64,000 nt of DNA, taken from Pohlia nutans (Eukaryota; Streptophyta; Bryopsida; Bryales; Mniaceae). The stretch lies in contig CM040087.1 in NCBI GenBank assembly GCA_022496805.1, forward strand, positions 29,040,253 to 29,104,252. The letters run 5' to 3'. The notes beneath the pieces were generated by a model that worked only from the letters and a program-made list of their open reading frames with translations, ran no database searches and was not told the origin of the DNA. The position numbers and the translations under genes were made by a program. Below, piece by piece: positions 13,101-28,100 of this stretch (position 1 is its first letter; each line of letters begins with the position of its first letter).

Positions 13101-16100
13101 GGTGACGTACGGTGGCACCGGGGGCGAGACATCCACGGTGCGTTTCCCATTGGCTGACTCTTGTTGACGTTGCAGGAAGCATTGCAGGATGTGGTCAAGT
13201 CGGGGCATGGCATGTTGAGAAATGTGTTCACGTGAGGAGCAGGATGGGCTGCAGGGTGGGATTGTTTCACCGCATTGTGCACACCTGGAATCTCCAAGTA
13301 TAAGTAACGAGGCATGAGCCCGTGCATAAGTGATTGCACAAGTGTTGGTTGCTGAGACAATGAGAGGAAGTGAAGAGAGCATGTGGTGGAGAGAAGCGTG
13401 GTACTGACGGAGTGGTGTATGTGGTGAACCGTGTGGATGCAGATATCTCTGGACTTCCCGAATGAGTACGTGACTCAGGTGACGGGAACCACGGCGAAGG
13501 TGGGTTTCCTGGGATCGAAGCAGGTGATCACTTCGTTGACGTTCGTGACCAACAAGAAGACATACGGTCCTTACGGTGTGGTGAAGGGATCGGAGTTTGG
13601 AAGTCCCGCACGTCGGTTGGTGACTGGAATCTTTGGCAAGGCGGGCGATAGTCTGGACCAATTTGGAATCTTCACCACGGTGGACTGGGAGACCACCTAC
13701 ACGTACCTGCAAACTCACCGCGTAGACTGGACGACGAGCACGACGATCACCACGACCACCAAGACAATTGGGGGCAAGACCGAGACCACGACGACGACGA
13801 GCACGGGCAGCATCCAGCACGATGCCGTCCCGACCGTTGACACGAAGGAGGTGGTGCCCGGGAAGCCGGTGCAGCCGAGCAAGCCGGACACGGATGAGGA
13901 GAAGCCCAGTTCTGGCTTGGTGCGGCCGCGCCCGAGCACGGGCATGTTGGGGTCGGAGAGCACGACCACGATCACCTCGACGACGAGCAGCACGGGCAGC
14001 AGCAAGTTTGAAGGCGTCCCGTCCGGTGTCACGAAGGAGGTGGTGCCCGGGAAGCCCGCGCAACCGAGCAAGCCGGGCACGAAGGAGGTGGTGCCCGGGA
14101 AGCCGGCGCAGCCGAGCAAGCCGGACACGGATGAGGAGAAGCCCAGTTCTGGCTTGGTGCGGCCGGGCCAGAGCACGGACATAACGGGGTCGGGGAGCTG
14201 GACCACGATCACCTCGACGACGAGCAGCACGGGCAGCGGCAAGTTTGAAGGCGTCCCGTCCGGTGTCACAAAGGAGGTGGTGCCCGGGAAGCCCGCGCAA
14301 CCGAGCAAGCCGGACACGAAGGAGGTGGTGCCCGGGAAGCCCGCGCAGGCGAGCAAGCCGGACACGGATGAGGAGAAGCCCAGTTCTGGCTTGGTGCGGC
14401 CGGGCCAGAGCACGGACATAACGGGGTCGGGGAGCTGGACCACGATCACCTCGACGACGAGCAGCACGGGCAGCGGCAAGTTTGAAGGCGTCCCGTCCGG
14501 TGTCACAAAGGAGGTGGTGCCCGGGAAGCCCGCGCAACCGAGCAAGCCGGACACGAAGGAGGTGGTGCCCGGGAAGCCGGCGCAGCCGAGCAAGCCGGAC
14601 ACGGATGAGGAGAAGCCCAGTTCTGGCTTGGTGCGGCCGGGCCAGAGCACGGACATAACGGGGTCGGGGAGCTGGACCACGATCACCTCGACGACGAGCA
14701 GCACGGGCAGCGGCAAGTTTGAAGGCGTCCCGTCCGGTGTCACAAAGGAGGTGGTGCCCGGGAAGCCCGCGCAACCGAGCAAGCCGGACACGAAGGAGGT
14801 GGTGCCCGGGAAGCCGGCGCAGCCGAGCAAGCCGGACACGGATGAGGAGAAGCCCACTTCTGGCTTGGTGCGGCCGGGCCAGAGCACGAGCACGATCACA
14901 TCCACGACGAGCACGGGCAGCGGCCAGTTTGAGGATGTCGTGTCCGGTGTCACGAAGGAGGTGGTGCCCGGGAAGCCCGCGCAACCGAGCAAGCCGGTGA
15001 CGATGGAGGCGAAGCCGGGGAAGCCCGTGCAGGTGAGCAAGCCGGACACGGATGTGGAGAAGCCCACTTCTGGCTTGGTGCGGCCGGGCCAGAGCACGAG
15101 CACGACCACATCCACGACGAGCACGGGCAGCGGCCAGTTTGAGGATGTCGTGTCCGGTGTCACGAAGGAGGTGGTGCCCGGGAAGCCCGCGCAACCGAGC
15201 AAGCCGGTGACGATGGAGGCGAAGCCGGGGAAGCCCGTGCAGGTGAGCAAGCCGGACACGGATGTGGAGAAGCCCACTTCTGGCTTGGTGCGGCCGGGCC
15301 AGAGCACGACCACGACCACCTCGACGACGAGCAGCACGGGCAGCCGCACGTTTGAAGATGTCCCGTCCGGTGTCACGAAGGACGTGAAGGATCCGGGGCA
15401 CTTGAAGCCTGTGGAACCGAGCAAGCCCCAACCTGGGTCGATCAAGGTGACCCCTGGCAACTTGCAGCCGGGCGAGCCCGGTGTAGTGGCAGGCACTCCC
15501 AAGGTATGTTGCAGGCCGCTTGCTAGGTCCGGTGGATGTGTAGATTGAGTCATGAGATGTTGAAGGAACTTGTTGCCTTGCATGTGTGGTGGGGATGCTG
15601 GGAATCAGTGAGTCCTGGAGTCGTGGGGTGCACAACGGCTGGCAAGAGCGATAGCTGGTGGATGGTCTGGCAGACGCTTTGGGATGCTTTGTAATTGACT
15701 TGGTTGCTGTGGGTGGTGTTGGTGGCAGGCCGAGGAGCCGGTGACGAGCACAGTCAGCACATTTGGGTGGTTTGATTGGATTCGTGGAACTCATGTCGAT
15801 ACTGTTTCCAGCGTTCAAGGACCGTGGGGATCGAAGCAGGAGACCACGTTCTATGATGGGAGTGGCGACATCACTGAGATCGAGGTTGCGTACAACAGAG
15901 ATTACATCGTGCGTATTCAGACAACCTATGTTCTGAACGGAATGGTGTTCAAGCAAGCTCCACAAGGTGGCCGTGGGGGCGACGTATCCAAGGTTTGTGA
16001 CCTGTACTGTTGTGTGCGGTTGGATCGGTGTTTGTAGAATTGGCGAGTGTGGTGGTTAGTGGCGTTGAGAAATGTGGTGGGGATTTGATGCTGAGGCATT

Positions 16101-19100
16101 CCTGGACGTCTTTTGAGCGTGGATGACTGTGCATGTAGATTTTCTTTTGCTCAAAGTTATTTGTTATTCCTGAAGCATATGTTGTATTTTTCACTAATTC
16201 CAGTGCTAGCATGGATAGCAGACATGGCGACGAGCAGGGGATTGATGGTGGCTGACATATCTTTGCGGTGGGTGCATTGTGCAGATCACGTTCCAAGAGC
16301 CGGATGAGTATCTGGTCCAAGTTCGGGGAACCACCAGGCAGGTCGCATCCGTGGGTGTTGTGGTGACATCCCTGACATTCGTTTCCAACAAGAAGACATA
16401 CGGGCCGTACGGGCCGGCGACTGGAGGCTCGCGTTTTGAGACAACCGTGCACGGAAAAGTGACGGGCTTCTACGGCAGCGCGACGACTTGCGTGCACAGC
16501 ATTGGAGTGCTGACTGGCAAAGTGGAAGATCTTCGGGACACTGAGACGGTCCTTGTGCAAGAGGCATGGGGTGGTCAAGGTGGAGTATCGTTCTATGAAG
16601 GCAGCGGTGATGTGGTGGAGGTGTTGGTGTCGTACAGCGACCGCCATGTTGTGTCTGTGCAGACAACGTACAAACGTGGAGGGAAGACCTTCAAATCAAC
16701 CCAGCATGGCGGCGAGAACGGCCGCGGGCCCAAGGAAGCCAAGGTGAGGGGATGCTCTGCTGAGTGGTGGGGCGTTGGTGGCTTGGGTTGGCAGGAAAGC
16801 AGGCGGCGGGCATGTGCATTTGTTTGACGAGGGTTGTGGGCCTGCATGCGTGATGGAATGATGAGTTTGGGAACGGGGTGTGCGTGGGGAAGGAGGGATG
16901 GAACGCAGGGACTAATGGTTGGTGTGCGTTGTGTTTGGCAGATCACTTTGAACCATCCTGACGAGTACTTGGTGCAAGTCAAGGGCAGCAGCCACCGGAT
17001 CAACGGGATCCACATCATAGAGAGCCTGGAGTTCATCACGAACAAGCAGAGCTATGGGCCTTACGGTGCAGCGAAGCCACAGGGGCAAGTGAGGTCCACC
17101 CAGAAGGGCGGCAAGATTGTTGGTTTCTTCGGGAAGTCAGGGTATTTCGTGGATCAGCTTGGCGTGATCATCAGCTTCCCGTCGAAGAGGGATGATTTGC
17201 TGGTATGCCAGGGATCTTGGGGAGGCCCGGGCGGGAGCCCGTTCAGCGACGGAAGGGGCGAGATTGTTGAGCTCGTTGTCAAGTACAACAAGACGCAAAT
17301 CATCTCGGTCGTGGTGACGTATGAACAAGCGGGCACCCGATTCACATCGCAAGTGCGCGGCGGGCCGGACAGCGGGGAAACGAAGAAGGTCGGGCTCGTG
17401 AAGTTCGAAGCTTGAGATTTTTGGTGTGGCAGTTGTTTTGGGAATTGCAGGGCAGGTGGTCGTGGACATGGTGGTCGAAATACGAAGGTTGTGGTTGCTG
17501 ACATGTGGGAGTTGGTGGGAATGTGCAGATTTCTTTCGACGCTGGTGAGTATCTGGTCCAAGTGAAGGGAAGAACAGGAACCATCGTCCCCGGTGGAACG
17601 ATGGTGACGTCGCTGACCTTCATCACCAACAAGCAGACATACGGACCATTCGGCCCAGTGACGGGCAGTGCATTTGAGACCAAGCCGCACGGGAAAGTGG
17701 TGGGGATTTTCGGGAGATCAGGGACGTTCCTGGACTCGATTGGTTTCGTCACGGAGCTGCGTCCGGGCAAGGCCTTGCCGGCGACGGTGAAGCTGGGCCC
17801 ATGGGGAGGCGACGGCGGGCGTGACTTCTATGGCGGGCAGGGTGACATTGTGAGGATAGTGGTGTACCACTCCCAGAGCCAAATCCACGGAATCCAGACC
17901 ACGTACGAACAAGGTGGAGTGACATTCGAGCCGGTGACGTACGGTGGCACCGGGGGCGAGACATCCACGGTGCGTTTCCCATTGGCTGACTCTTGTTGAC
18001 GTTGCAGGAAGCATTGCAGGATGTGGTCAAGTCGGGGCATGGCATGTTGAGAAATGTGTTCACGTGAGGAGCAGGATGGGCTGCAGGGTGGGATTGTTTC
18101 ACCGCATTGTGCACACCTGGAATCTCCAAGTATAAGTAACGAGGCATGAGCCCGTGCATAAGTGATTGCACAAGTGTTGGTTGCTGAGACAATGAGAGGA
18201 AGTGAAGAGAGCATGTGGTGGAGAGAAGCGTGGTACTGACGGAGTGGTGTATGTGGTGAACCGTGTGGATGCAGATATCTCTGGACTTCCCGAATGAGTA
18301 CGTGACTCAGGTGACGGGAACCACGGCGAAGGTGGGTTTCCTGGGATCGAAGCAGGTGATCACTTCGTTGACGTTCGTGACCAACAAGAAGACATACGGT
18401 CCTTACGGTGTGGTGAAGGGATCGGAGTTTGGAAGTCCCGCACGTCGGTTGGTGACTGGAATCTTTGGCAAGGCGGGCGATAGTCTGGACCAATTTGGAA
18501 TCTTCACCACGGTGGACTGGGAGACCACCTACACGTACCTGCAAACTCACCGCGTAGACTGGACGACGAGCACGACGATCACCACGACCACCAAGACAAT
18601 TGGGGGCAAGACCGAGACCACGACGACGACGAGCACGGGCAGCATCCAGCACGATGCCGTCCCGACCGTTGACACGAAGGAGGTGGTGCCCGGGAAGCCG
18701 GTGCAGCCGAGCAAGCCGGACACGGATGAGGAGAAGCCCAGTTCTGGCTTGGTGCGGCCGCGCCCGAGCACGGGCATGTTGGGGTCGGAGAGCACGACCA
18801 CGATCACCTCGACGACGAGCAGCACGGGCAGCAGCAAGTTTGAAGGCGTCCCGTCCGGTGTCACGAAGGAGGTGGTGCCCGGGAAGCCCGCGCAACCGAG
18901 CAAGCCGGGCACGAAGGAGGTGGTGCCCGGGAAGCCGGCGCAGCCGAGCAAGCCGGACACGGATGAGGAGAAGCCCAGTTCTGGCTTGGTGCGGCCGGGC
19001 CAGAGCACGGACATAACGGGGTTGGGGAGCTGGACCACGATCACCTCGACGACGAGCAGCACGGGCAGCGGCAAGTTTGAAGGCGTCCCGTCCGGTGTCA

Positions 19101-22100
19101 CAAAGGAGGTGGTGCCCGGGAAGCCCGCGCAACCGAGCAAGCCGGACACGAAGGAGGTGGTGCCCGGGAAGCCCGCGCAGGCGAGCAAGCCGGACACGGA
19201 TGAGGAGAAGCCCAGTTCTGGCTTGGTGCGGCCGGGCCAGAGCACGGACATAACGGGGTCGGGGAGCTGGACCACGATCACCTCGACGACGAGCAGCACG
19301 GGCAGCGGCAAGTTTGAAGGCGTCCCGTCCGGTGTCACAAAGGAGGTGGTGCCCGGGAAGCCCGCGCAACCGAGCAAGCCGGACACGAAGGAGGTGGTGC
19401 CCGGGAAGCCGGCGCAGCCGAGCAAGCCGGACACGGATGAGGAGAAGCCCAGTTCTGGCTTGGTGCGGCCGGGCCAGAGCACGGACATAACGGGGTCGGG
19501 GAGCTGGACCACGATCACCTCGACGACGAGCAGCACGGGCAGCGGCAAGTTTGAAGGCGTCCCGTCCGGTGTCACAAAGGAGGTGGTGCCCGGGAAGCCC
19601 GCGCAACCGAGCAAGCCGGACACGAAGGAGGTGGTGCCCGGGAAGCCCGCGCAGGCGAGCAAGCCGGACACGGATGAGGAGAAGCCCACTTCTGGCTTGG
19701 TGCGGCCGGGCCAGAGCACGGACATAACGGGGTCGGGGAGCTGGACCACGATCACCTCGACGACGAGCAGCACGGGCAGCGGCAAGTTTGAAGGCGTCCC
19801 GTCCGGTGTCACAAAGGAGGTGGTGCCCGGGAAGCCCGCGCAACCGAGCAAGCCGGACACGAAGGAGGTGGTGCCCGGGAAGCCCGCGCAGGCGAGCAAG
19901 CCGGACACGGATGAGGAGAAGCCCACTTCTGGCTTGGTGCGGCCGGGCCAGAGCACGAGCACGATCACATCCACGACGAGCACGGGCAGCGGCCAGTTTG
20001 AGGATGTCGTGTCCGGTGTCACGAAGGAGGTGGTGCCCGGGAAGCCCGCGCAACCGAGCAAGCCGGTGACGATGGAGGCGAAGCCGGGGAAGCCCGTGCA
20101 GGTGAGCAAGCCGGACACGGATGTGGAGAAGCCCACTTCTGGCTTGGTGCGGCCGGGCCAGAGCACGAGCACGACCACATCCACGACGAGCACGGGCAGC
20201 GGCCAGTTTGAGGATGTCGTGTCCGGTGTCACGAAGGAGGTGGTGCCCGGGAAGCCCGCGCAACCGAGCAAGCCGGTGACGATGGAGGCGAAGCCGGGGA
20301 AGCCCGTGCAGGTGAGCAAGCCGGACACGGATGTGGAGAAGCCCACTTCTGGCTTGGTGCGGCCGGGCCAGAGCACGACCACGACCACCTCGACGACGAG
20401 CAGCACGGGCAGCCGCACGTTTGAAGATGTCCCGTCCGGTGTCACGAAGGACGTGAAGGATCCGGGGCACTTGAAGCCTGTGGAACCGAGCAAGCCCCAA
20501 CCTGGGTCGATCAAGGTGACCCCTGGCAACTTGCAGCCGGGCGAGCCCGGTGTAGTGGCAGGCACTCCCAAGGTATGTTGCAGGCCGCTTGCTAGGTCCG
20601 GTGGATGTGTAGATTGAGTCATGAGATGTTGAAGGAACTTGTTGCCTTGCATGTGTGGTGGGGATGCTGGGAATCAGTGAGTCCTGGAGTCGTGGGGTGC
20701 ACAACGGCTGGCAAGAGCGATAGCTGGTGGATGGTCTGGCAGACGCTTTGGGATGCTTTGTAATTGACTTGGTTGCTGTGGGTGGTGTTGGTGGCAGGCC
20801 GAGGAGCCGGTGACGAGCACAGTCAGCACATTTGGGTGGTTTGATTGGATTCGTGGAACTCATGTCGATACTGTTTCCAGCGTTCAAGGACCGTGGGGAT
20901 CGAAGCAGGAGACCACGTTCTATGATGGGAGTGGCGACATCACTGAGATCGAGGTTGCGTACAACAGAGATTACATCGTGCGTATTCAGACAACCTATGT
21001 TCTGAACGGAATGGTGTTCAAGCAAGCTCCACAAGGTGGCCGTGGGGGCGACGTATCCAAGGTTTGTGACCTGTACTGTTGTGTGCGGTTGGATCGGTGT
21101 TTGTAGAATTGGCGAGTGTGGTGGTTAGTGGCGTTGAGAAATGTGGTGGGGATTTGATGCTGAGGCATTCCTGGACGTCTTTTGAGCGTGGATGACTGTG
21201 CATGTAGATTTTCTTTTGCTCAAAGTTATTTGTTATTCCTGAAGCATATGTTGTATTTTTCACTAATTCCAGTGCTAGCATGGATAGCAGACATGGCGAC
21301 GAGCAGGGGATTGATGGTGGCTGACATATCTTTGCGGTGGGTGCATTGTGCAGATCACGTTCCAAGAGCCGGATGAGTATCTGGTCCAAGTTCGGGGAAC
21401 CACCAGGCAGGTCGCATCCGTGGGTGTTGTGGTGACATCCCTGACATTCGTTTCCAACAAGAAGACATACGGGCCGTACGGGCCGGCGACTGGAGGCTCG
21501 CGTTTTGAGACAACCGTGCACGGAAAAGTGACGGGCTTCTACGGCAGCGCGACGACTTGCGTGCACAGCATTGGAGTGCTGACTGGCAAAGTGGAAGATC
21601 TTCGGGACACTGAGACGGTCCTTGTGCAAGAGGCATGGGGTGGTCAAGGTGGAGTATCGTTCTATGAAGGCAGCGGTGATGTGGTGGAGGTGTTGGTGTC
21701 GTACAGCGACCGCCATGTTGTGTCTGTGCAGACAACGTACAAACGTGGAGGGAAGACCTTCAAATCAACCCAGCATGGCGGCGAGAACGGCCGCGGGCCC
21801 AAGGAAGCCAAGGTGAGGGGATGCTCTGCTGAGTGGTGGGGCGTTGGTGGCTTGGGTTGGCAGGAAAGCAGGCGGCGGGCATGTGCATTTGTTTGACGAG
21901 GGTTGTGGGCCTGCATGCGTGATGGAATGATGAGTTTGGGAACGGGGTGTGCGTGGGGAAGGAGGGATGGAACGCAGGGACTAATGGTTGGTGTGCGTTG
22001 TGTTTGGCAGATCACTTTGAACCATCCTGACGAGTACTTGGTGCAAGTCAAGGGCAGCAGCCACCGGATCAACGGGATCCACATCATAGAGAGCCTGGAG

Positions 22101-25100
22101 TTCATCACGAACAAGCAGAGCTATGGGCCTTACGGTGCAGCGAAGCCACAGGGGCAAGTGAGGTCCACCCAGAAGGGCGGCAAGATTGTTGGTTTCTTCG
22201 GGAAGTCAGGGTATTTCGTGGATCAGCTTGGCGTGATCATCAGCTTCCCGTCGAAGAGGGATGATTTGCTGGTATGCCAGGGATCTTGGGGAGGCCCGGG
22301 CGGGAGCCCGTTCAGCGACGGAAGGGGCGAGATTGTTGAGCTCGTTGTCAAGTACAACAAGACGCAAATCATCTCGGTCGTGGTGACGTATGAACAAGCG
22401 GGCACCCGATTCACATCGCAAGTGCGCGGCGGGCCGGACAGCGGGGAAACGAAGAAGGTCGGGCTCGTGAAGTTCGAAGCTTGAGATTTTTGGTGTGGCA
22501 GTTGTTTTGGGAATTGCAGGGCAGGTGGTCGTGGACATGGTGGTCGAAATACGAAGGTTGTGGTTGCTGACATGTGGGAGTTGGTGGGAATGTGCAGATT
22601 TCTTTCGACGCTGGTGAGTATCTGGTCCAAGTGAAGGGAAGAACAGGAACCATCGTCCCCGGTGGAACGATGGTGACGTCGCTGACCTTCATCACCAACA
22701 AGCAGACATACGGACCATTCGGCCCAGTGACGGGCAGTGCATTTGAGACCAAGCCGCACGGGAAAGTGGTGGGGATTTTCGGGAGATCAGGGACGTTCCT
22801 GGACTCGATTGGTTTCGTCACGGAGCTGCGTCCGGGCAAGGCCTTGCCGGCGACGGTGAAGCTGGGCCCATGGGGAGGCGACGGCGGGCGTGACTTCTAT
22901 GGCGGGCAGGGTGACATTGTGAGGATAGTGGTGTACCACTCCCAGAGCCAAATCCACGGAATCCAGACCACGTACGAACAAGGTGGAGTGACATTCGAGC
23001 CGGTGACGTACGGTGGCACCGGGGGCGAGACATCCACGGTGCGTTTCCCATTGGCTGACTCTTGTTGACGTTGCAGGAAGCATTGCAGGATGTGGTCAAG
23101 TCGGGGCATGGCATGTTGAGAAATGTGTTCACGTGAGGAGCAGGATGGGCTGCAGGGTGGGATTGTTTCACCGCATTGTGCACACCTGGAATCTCCAAGT
23201 ATAAGTAACGAGGCATGAGCCCGTGCATAAGTGATTGCACAAGTGTTGGTTGCTGAGACAATGAGAGGAAGTGAAGAGAGCATGTGGTGGAGAGAAGCGT
23301 GGTACTGACGGAGTGGTGTATGTGGTGAACCGTGTGGATGCAGATATCTCTGGACTTCCCGAATGAGTACGTGACTCAGGTGACGGGAACCACGGCGAAG
23401 GTGGGTTTCCTGGGATCGAAGCAGGTGATCACTTCGTTGACGTTCGTGACCAACAAGAAGACATACGGTCCTTACGGTGTGGTGAAGGGATCGGAGTTTG
23501 GAAGTCCCGCACGTCGGTTGGTGACTGGAATCTTTGGCAAGGCGGGCGATAGTCTGGACCAATTTGGAATCTTCACCACGGTGGACTGGGAGACCACCTA
23601 CACGTACCTGCAAACTCACCGCGTAGACTGGACGACGAGCACGACGATCACCACGACCACCAAGACAATTGGGGGCAAGACCGAGACCACGACGACGACG
23701 AGCACGGGCAGCATCCAGCACGATGCCGTCCCGACCGTTGACACGAAGGAGGTGGTGCCCGGGAAGCCGGTGCAGCCGAGCAAGCCGGACACGGATGAGG
23801 AGAAGCCCAGTTCTGGCTTGGTGCGGCCGCGCCCGAGCACGGGCATGTTGGGGTCGGAGAGCACGACCACGATCACCTCGACGACGAGCAGCACGGGCAG
23901 CAGCAAGTTTGAAGGCGTCCCGTCCGGTGTCACGAAGGAGGTGGTGCCCGGGAAGCCCGCGCAACCGAGCAAGCCGGGCACGAAGGAGGTGGTGCCCGGG
24001 AAGCCGGCGCAGCCGAGCAAGCCGGACACGGATGAGGAGAAGCCCAGTTCTGGCTTGGTGCGGCCGGGCCAGAGCACGGACATAACGGGGTCGGGGAGCT
24101 GGACCACGATCACCTCGACGACGAGCAGCACGGGCAGCGGCAAGTTTGAAGGCGTCCCGTCCGGTGTCACAAAGGAGGTGGTGCCCGGGAAGCCCGCGCA
24201 ACCGAGCAAGCCGGACACGAAAGGAGGTGGTGCCCGGGAAGCCCGCGCAGGCGAGCAAGCCGGACACGGATGAGGAGAAGCCCAGTTCTGGCTTGGTGCG
24301 GCCGGGCCAGAGCACGGACATAACGGGGTCGGGGAGCTGGACCACGATCACCTCGACGACGAGCAGCACGGGCAGCGGCAAGTTTGAAGGCGTCCGTCCG
24401 GTGTCACAAAGGAGGTGGTGCCCGGGAAGCCCGCGCAACCGAGCAAGCCGGACACGAAGGAGGTGGTGCCCGGGAAGCCGGCGCAGCCGAGCAAGCCGGA
24501 CACGGATGAGGAGAAGCCCAGTTCTGGCTTGGTGCGGCCGGGCCAGAGCACGGACATAACGGGGTCGGGGAGCTGGACCACGATCACCTCGACGACGAGC
24601 AGCACGGGCAGCGGCAAGTTTGAAGGCGTCCCGTCCGGTGTCACAAAGGAGGTGGTGCCCGGGAAGCCCCGCGCAACCGAGCAAGCCGGACACGAAGGAG
24701 GTGGTGCCCGGGAAGCCGGCGCAGCCGAGCAAGCCGGACACGGATGAGGAGAAGCCCACTTCTGGCTTGGTGCGGCCGGGCCAGAGCACGAGCACGATCA
24801 CATCCACGACGAGCACGGGCAGCGGCCAGTTTGAGGATGTCGTGTCCGGTGTCACGAAGGAGGTGGTGCCCGGGAAGCCCGCGCAACCGAGCAAGCCGGT
24901 GACGATGGAGGCGAAGCCGGGGAAGCCCGTGCAGGTGAGCAAGCCGGACACGGATGTGGAGAAGCCCACTTCTGGCTTGGTGCGGCCGGGCCAGAGCACG
25001 AGCACGACCACATCCACGACGAGCACGGGCAGCGGCCAGTTTGAGGATGTCGTGTCCGGTGTCACGAAGGAGGTGGTGCCCGGGAAGCCCGCGCAACCGA

Positions 25101-28100
25101 GCAAGCCGGGTGACGATGGAGGCGAAGCCGGGGAAGCCCGTGCAGGTGAGCAAGCCGGACACGGATGTGGAGAAGCCCACTTCTGGCTTGGTGCGGCCGG
25201 GCCAGAGCACGACCACGACCACCTCGACGACGAGCAGCACGGGCAGCCGCACGTTTGAAGATGTCCCGTCCGGTGTCACGAAGGACGTGAAGGATCCGGG
25301 GCACTTGAAGCCTGTGGAACCGAGCAAGCCCCAACCTGGGTCGATCAAGGTGACCCCTGGCAACTTGCAGCCGGGCGAGCCCGGTGTAGTGGCAGGCACT
25401 CCCAAGGTATGTTGCAGGCCGCTTGCTAGGTCCGGTGGATGTGTAGATTGAGTCATGAGATGTTGAAGGAACTTGTTGCCTTGCATGTGTGGTGGGGATG
25501 CTGGGAATCAGTGAGTCCTGGAGTCGTGGGGTGCACAACGGCTGGCAAGAGCGATAGCTGGTGGATGGTCTGGCAGACGCTTTGGGATGCTTTGTAATTG
25601 ACTTGGTTGCTGTGGGTGGTGTTGGTGGCAGGCCGAGGAGCCGGTGACGAGCACAGTCAGCACATTTGGGTGGTTTGATTGGATTCGTGGAACTCATGTC
25701 GATACTGTTTCCAGCGTTCAAGGACCGTGGGGATCGAAGCAGGAGACCACGTTCTATGATGGGAGTGGCGACATCACTGAGATCGAGGTTGCGTACAACA
25801 GAGATTACATCGTGCGTATTCAGACAACCTATGTTCTGAACGGAATGGTGTTCAAGCAAGCTCCACAAGGTGGCCGTGGGGGCGACGTATCCAAGGTTTG
25901 TGACCTGTACTGTTGTGTGCGGTTGGATCGGTGTTTGTAGAATTGGCGAGTGTGGTGGTTAGTGGCGTTGAGAAATGTGGTGGGGATTTGATGCTGAGGC
26001 ATTCCTGGACGTCTTTTGAGCGTGGATGACTGTGCATGTAGATTTTCTTTTGCTCAAAGTTATTTGTTATTCCTGAAGCATATGTTGTATTTTTCACTAA
26101 TTCCAGTGCTAGCATGGATAGCAGACATGGCGACGAGCAGGGGATTGATGGTGGCTGACATATCTTTGCGGTGGGTGCATTGTGCAGATCACGTTCCAAG
26201 AGCCGGATGAGTATCTGGTCCAAGTTCGGGGAACCACCAGGCAGGTCGCATCCGTGGGTGTTGTGGTGACATCCCTGACATTCGTTTCCAACAAGAAGAC
26301 ATACGGGCCGTACGGGCCGGCGACTGGAGGCTCGCGTTTTGAGACAACCGTGCACGGAAAAGTGACGGGCTTCTACGGCAGCGCGACGACTTGCGTGCAC
26401 AGCATTGGAGTGCTGACTGGCAAAGTGGAAGATCTTCGGGACACTGAGACGGTCCTTGTGCAAGAGGCATGGGGTGGTCAAGGTGGAGTATCGTTCTATG
26501 AAGGCAGCGGTGATGTGGTGGAGGTGTTGGTGTCGTACAGCGACCGCCATGTTGTGTCTGTGCAGACAACGTACAAACGTGGAGGGAAGACCTTCAAATC
26601 AACCCAGCATGGCGGCGAGAACGGCCGCGGGCCCAAGGAAGCCAAGGTGAGGGGATGCTCTGCTGAGTGGTGGGGCGTTGGTGGCTTGGGTTGGCAGGAA
26701 AGCAGGCGGCGGGCATGTGCATTTGTTTGACGAGGGTTGTGGGCCTGCATGCGTGATGGAATGATGAGTTTGGGAACGGGGTGTGCGTGGGGAAGGAGGG
26801 ATGGAACGCAGGGACTAATGGTTGGTGTGCGTTGTGTTTGGCAGATCACTTTGAACCATCCTGACGAGTACTTGGTGCAAGTCAAGGGCAGCAGCCACCG
26901 GATCAACGGGATCCACATCATAGAGAGCCTGGAGTTCATCACGAACAAGCAGAGCTATGGGCCTTACGGTGCAGCGAAGCCACAGGGGCAAGTGAGGTCC
27001 ACCCAGAAGGGCGGCAAGATTGTTGGTTTCTTCGGGAAGTCAGGGTATTTCGTGGATCAGCTTGGCGTGATCATCAGCTTCCCGTCGAAGAGGGATGATT
27101 TGCTGGTATGCCAGGGATCTTGGGGAGGCCCGGGCGGGAGCCCGTTCAGCGACGGAAGGGGCGAGATTGTTGAGCTCGTTGTCAAGTACAACAAGACGCA
27201 AATCATCTCGGTCGTGGTGACGTATGAACAAGCGGGCACCCGATTCACATCGCAAGTGCGCGGCGGGCCGGACAGCGGGGAAACGAAGAAGGTCGGGCTC
27301 GTGAAGTTCGAAGCTTGAGATTTTTGGTGTGGCAGTTGTTTTGGGAATTGCAGGGCAGGTGGTCGTGGACATGGTGGTCGAAATACGAAGGTTGTGGTTG
27401 CTGACATGTGGGAGTTGGTGGGAATGTGCAGATTTCTTTCGACGCTGGTGAGTATCTGGTCCAAGTGAAGGGAAGAACAGGAACCATCGTCCCCGGTGGA
27501 ACGATGGTGACGTCGCTGACCTTCATCACCAACAAGCAGACATACGGACCATTCGGCCCAGTGACGGGCAGTGCATTTGAGACCAAGCCGCACGGGAAAG
27601 TGGTGGGGATTTTCGGGAGATCAGGGACGTTCCTGGACTCGATTGGTTTCGTCACGGAGCTGCGTCCGGGCAAGGCCTTGCCGGCGACGGTGAAGCTGGG
27701 CCCATGGGGAGGCGACGGCGGGCGTGACTTCTATGGCGGGCAGGGTGACATTGTGAGGATAGTGGTGTACCACTCCCAGAGCCAAATCCACGGAATCCAG
27801 ACCACGTACGAACAAGGTGGAGTGACATTCGAGCCGGTGACGTACGGTGGCACCGGGGGCGAGACATCCACGGTGCGTTTCCCATTGGCTGACTCTTGTT
27901 GACGTTGCAGGAAGCATTGCAGGATGTGGTCAAGTCGGGGCATGGCATGTTGAGAAATGTGTTCACGTGAGGAGCAGGATGGGCTGCAGGGTGGGATTGT
28001 TTCACCGCATTGTGCACACCTGGAATCTCCAAGTATAAGTAACGAGGCATGAGCCCGTGCATAAGTGATTGCACAAGTGTTGGTTGCTGAGACAATGAGA

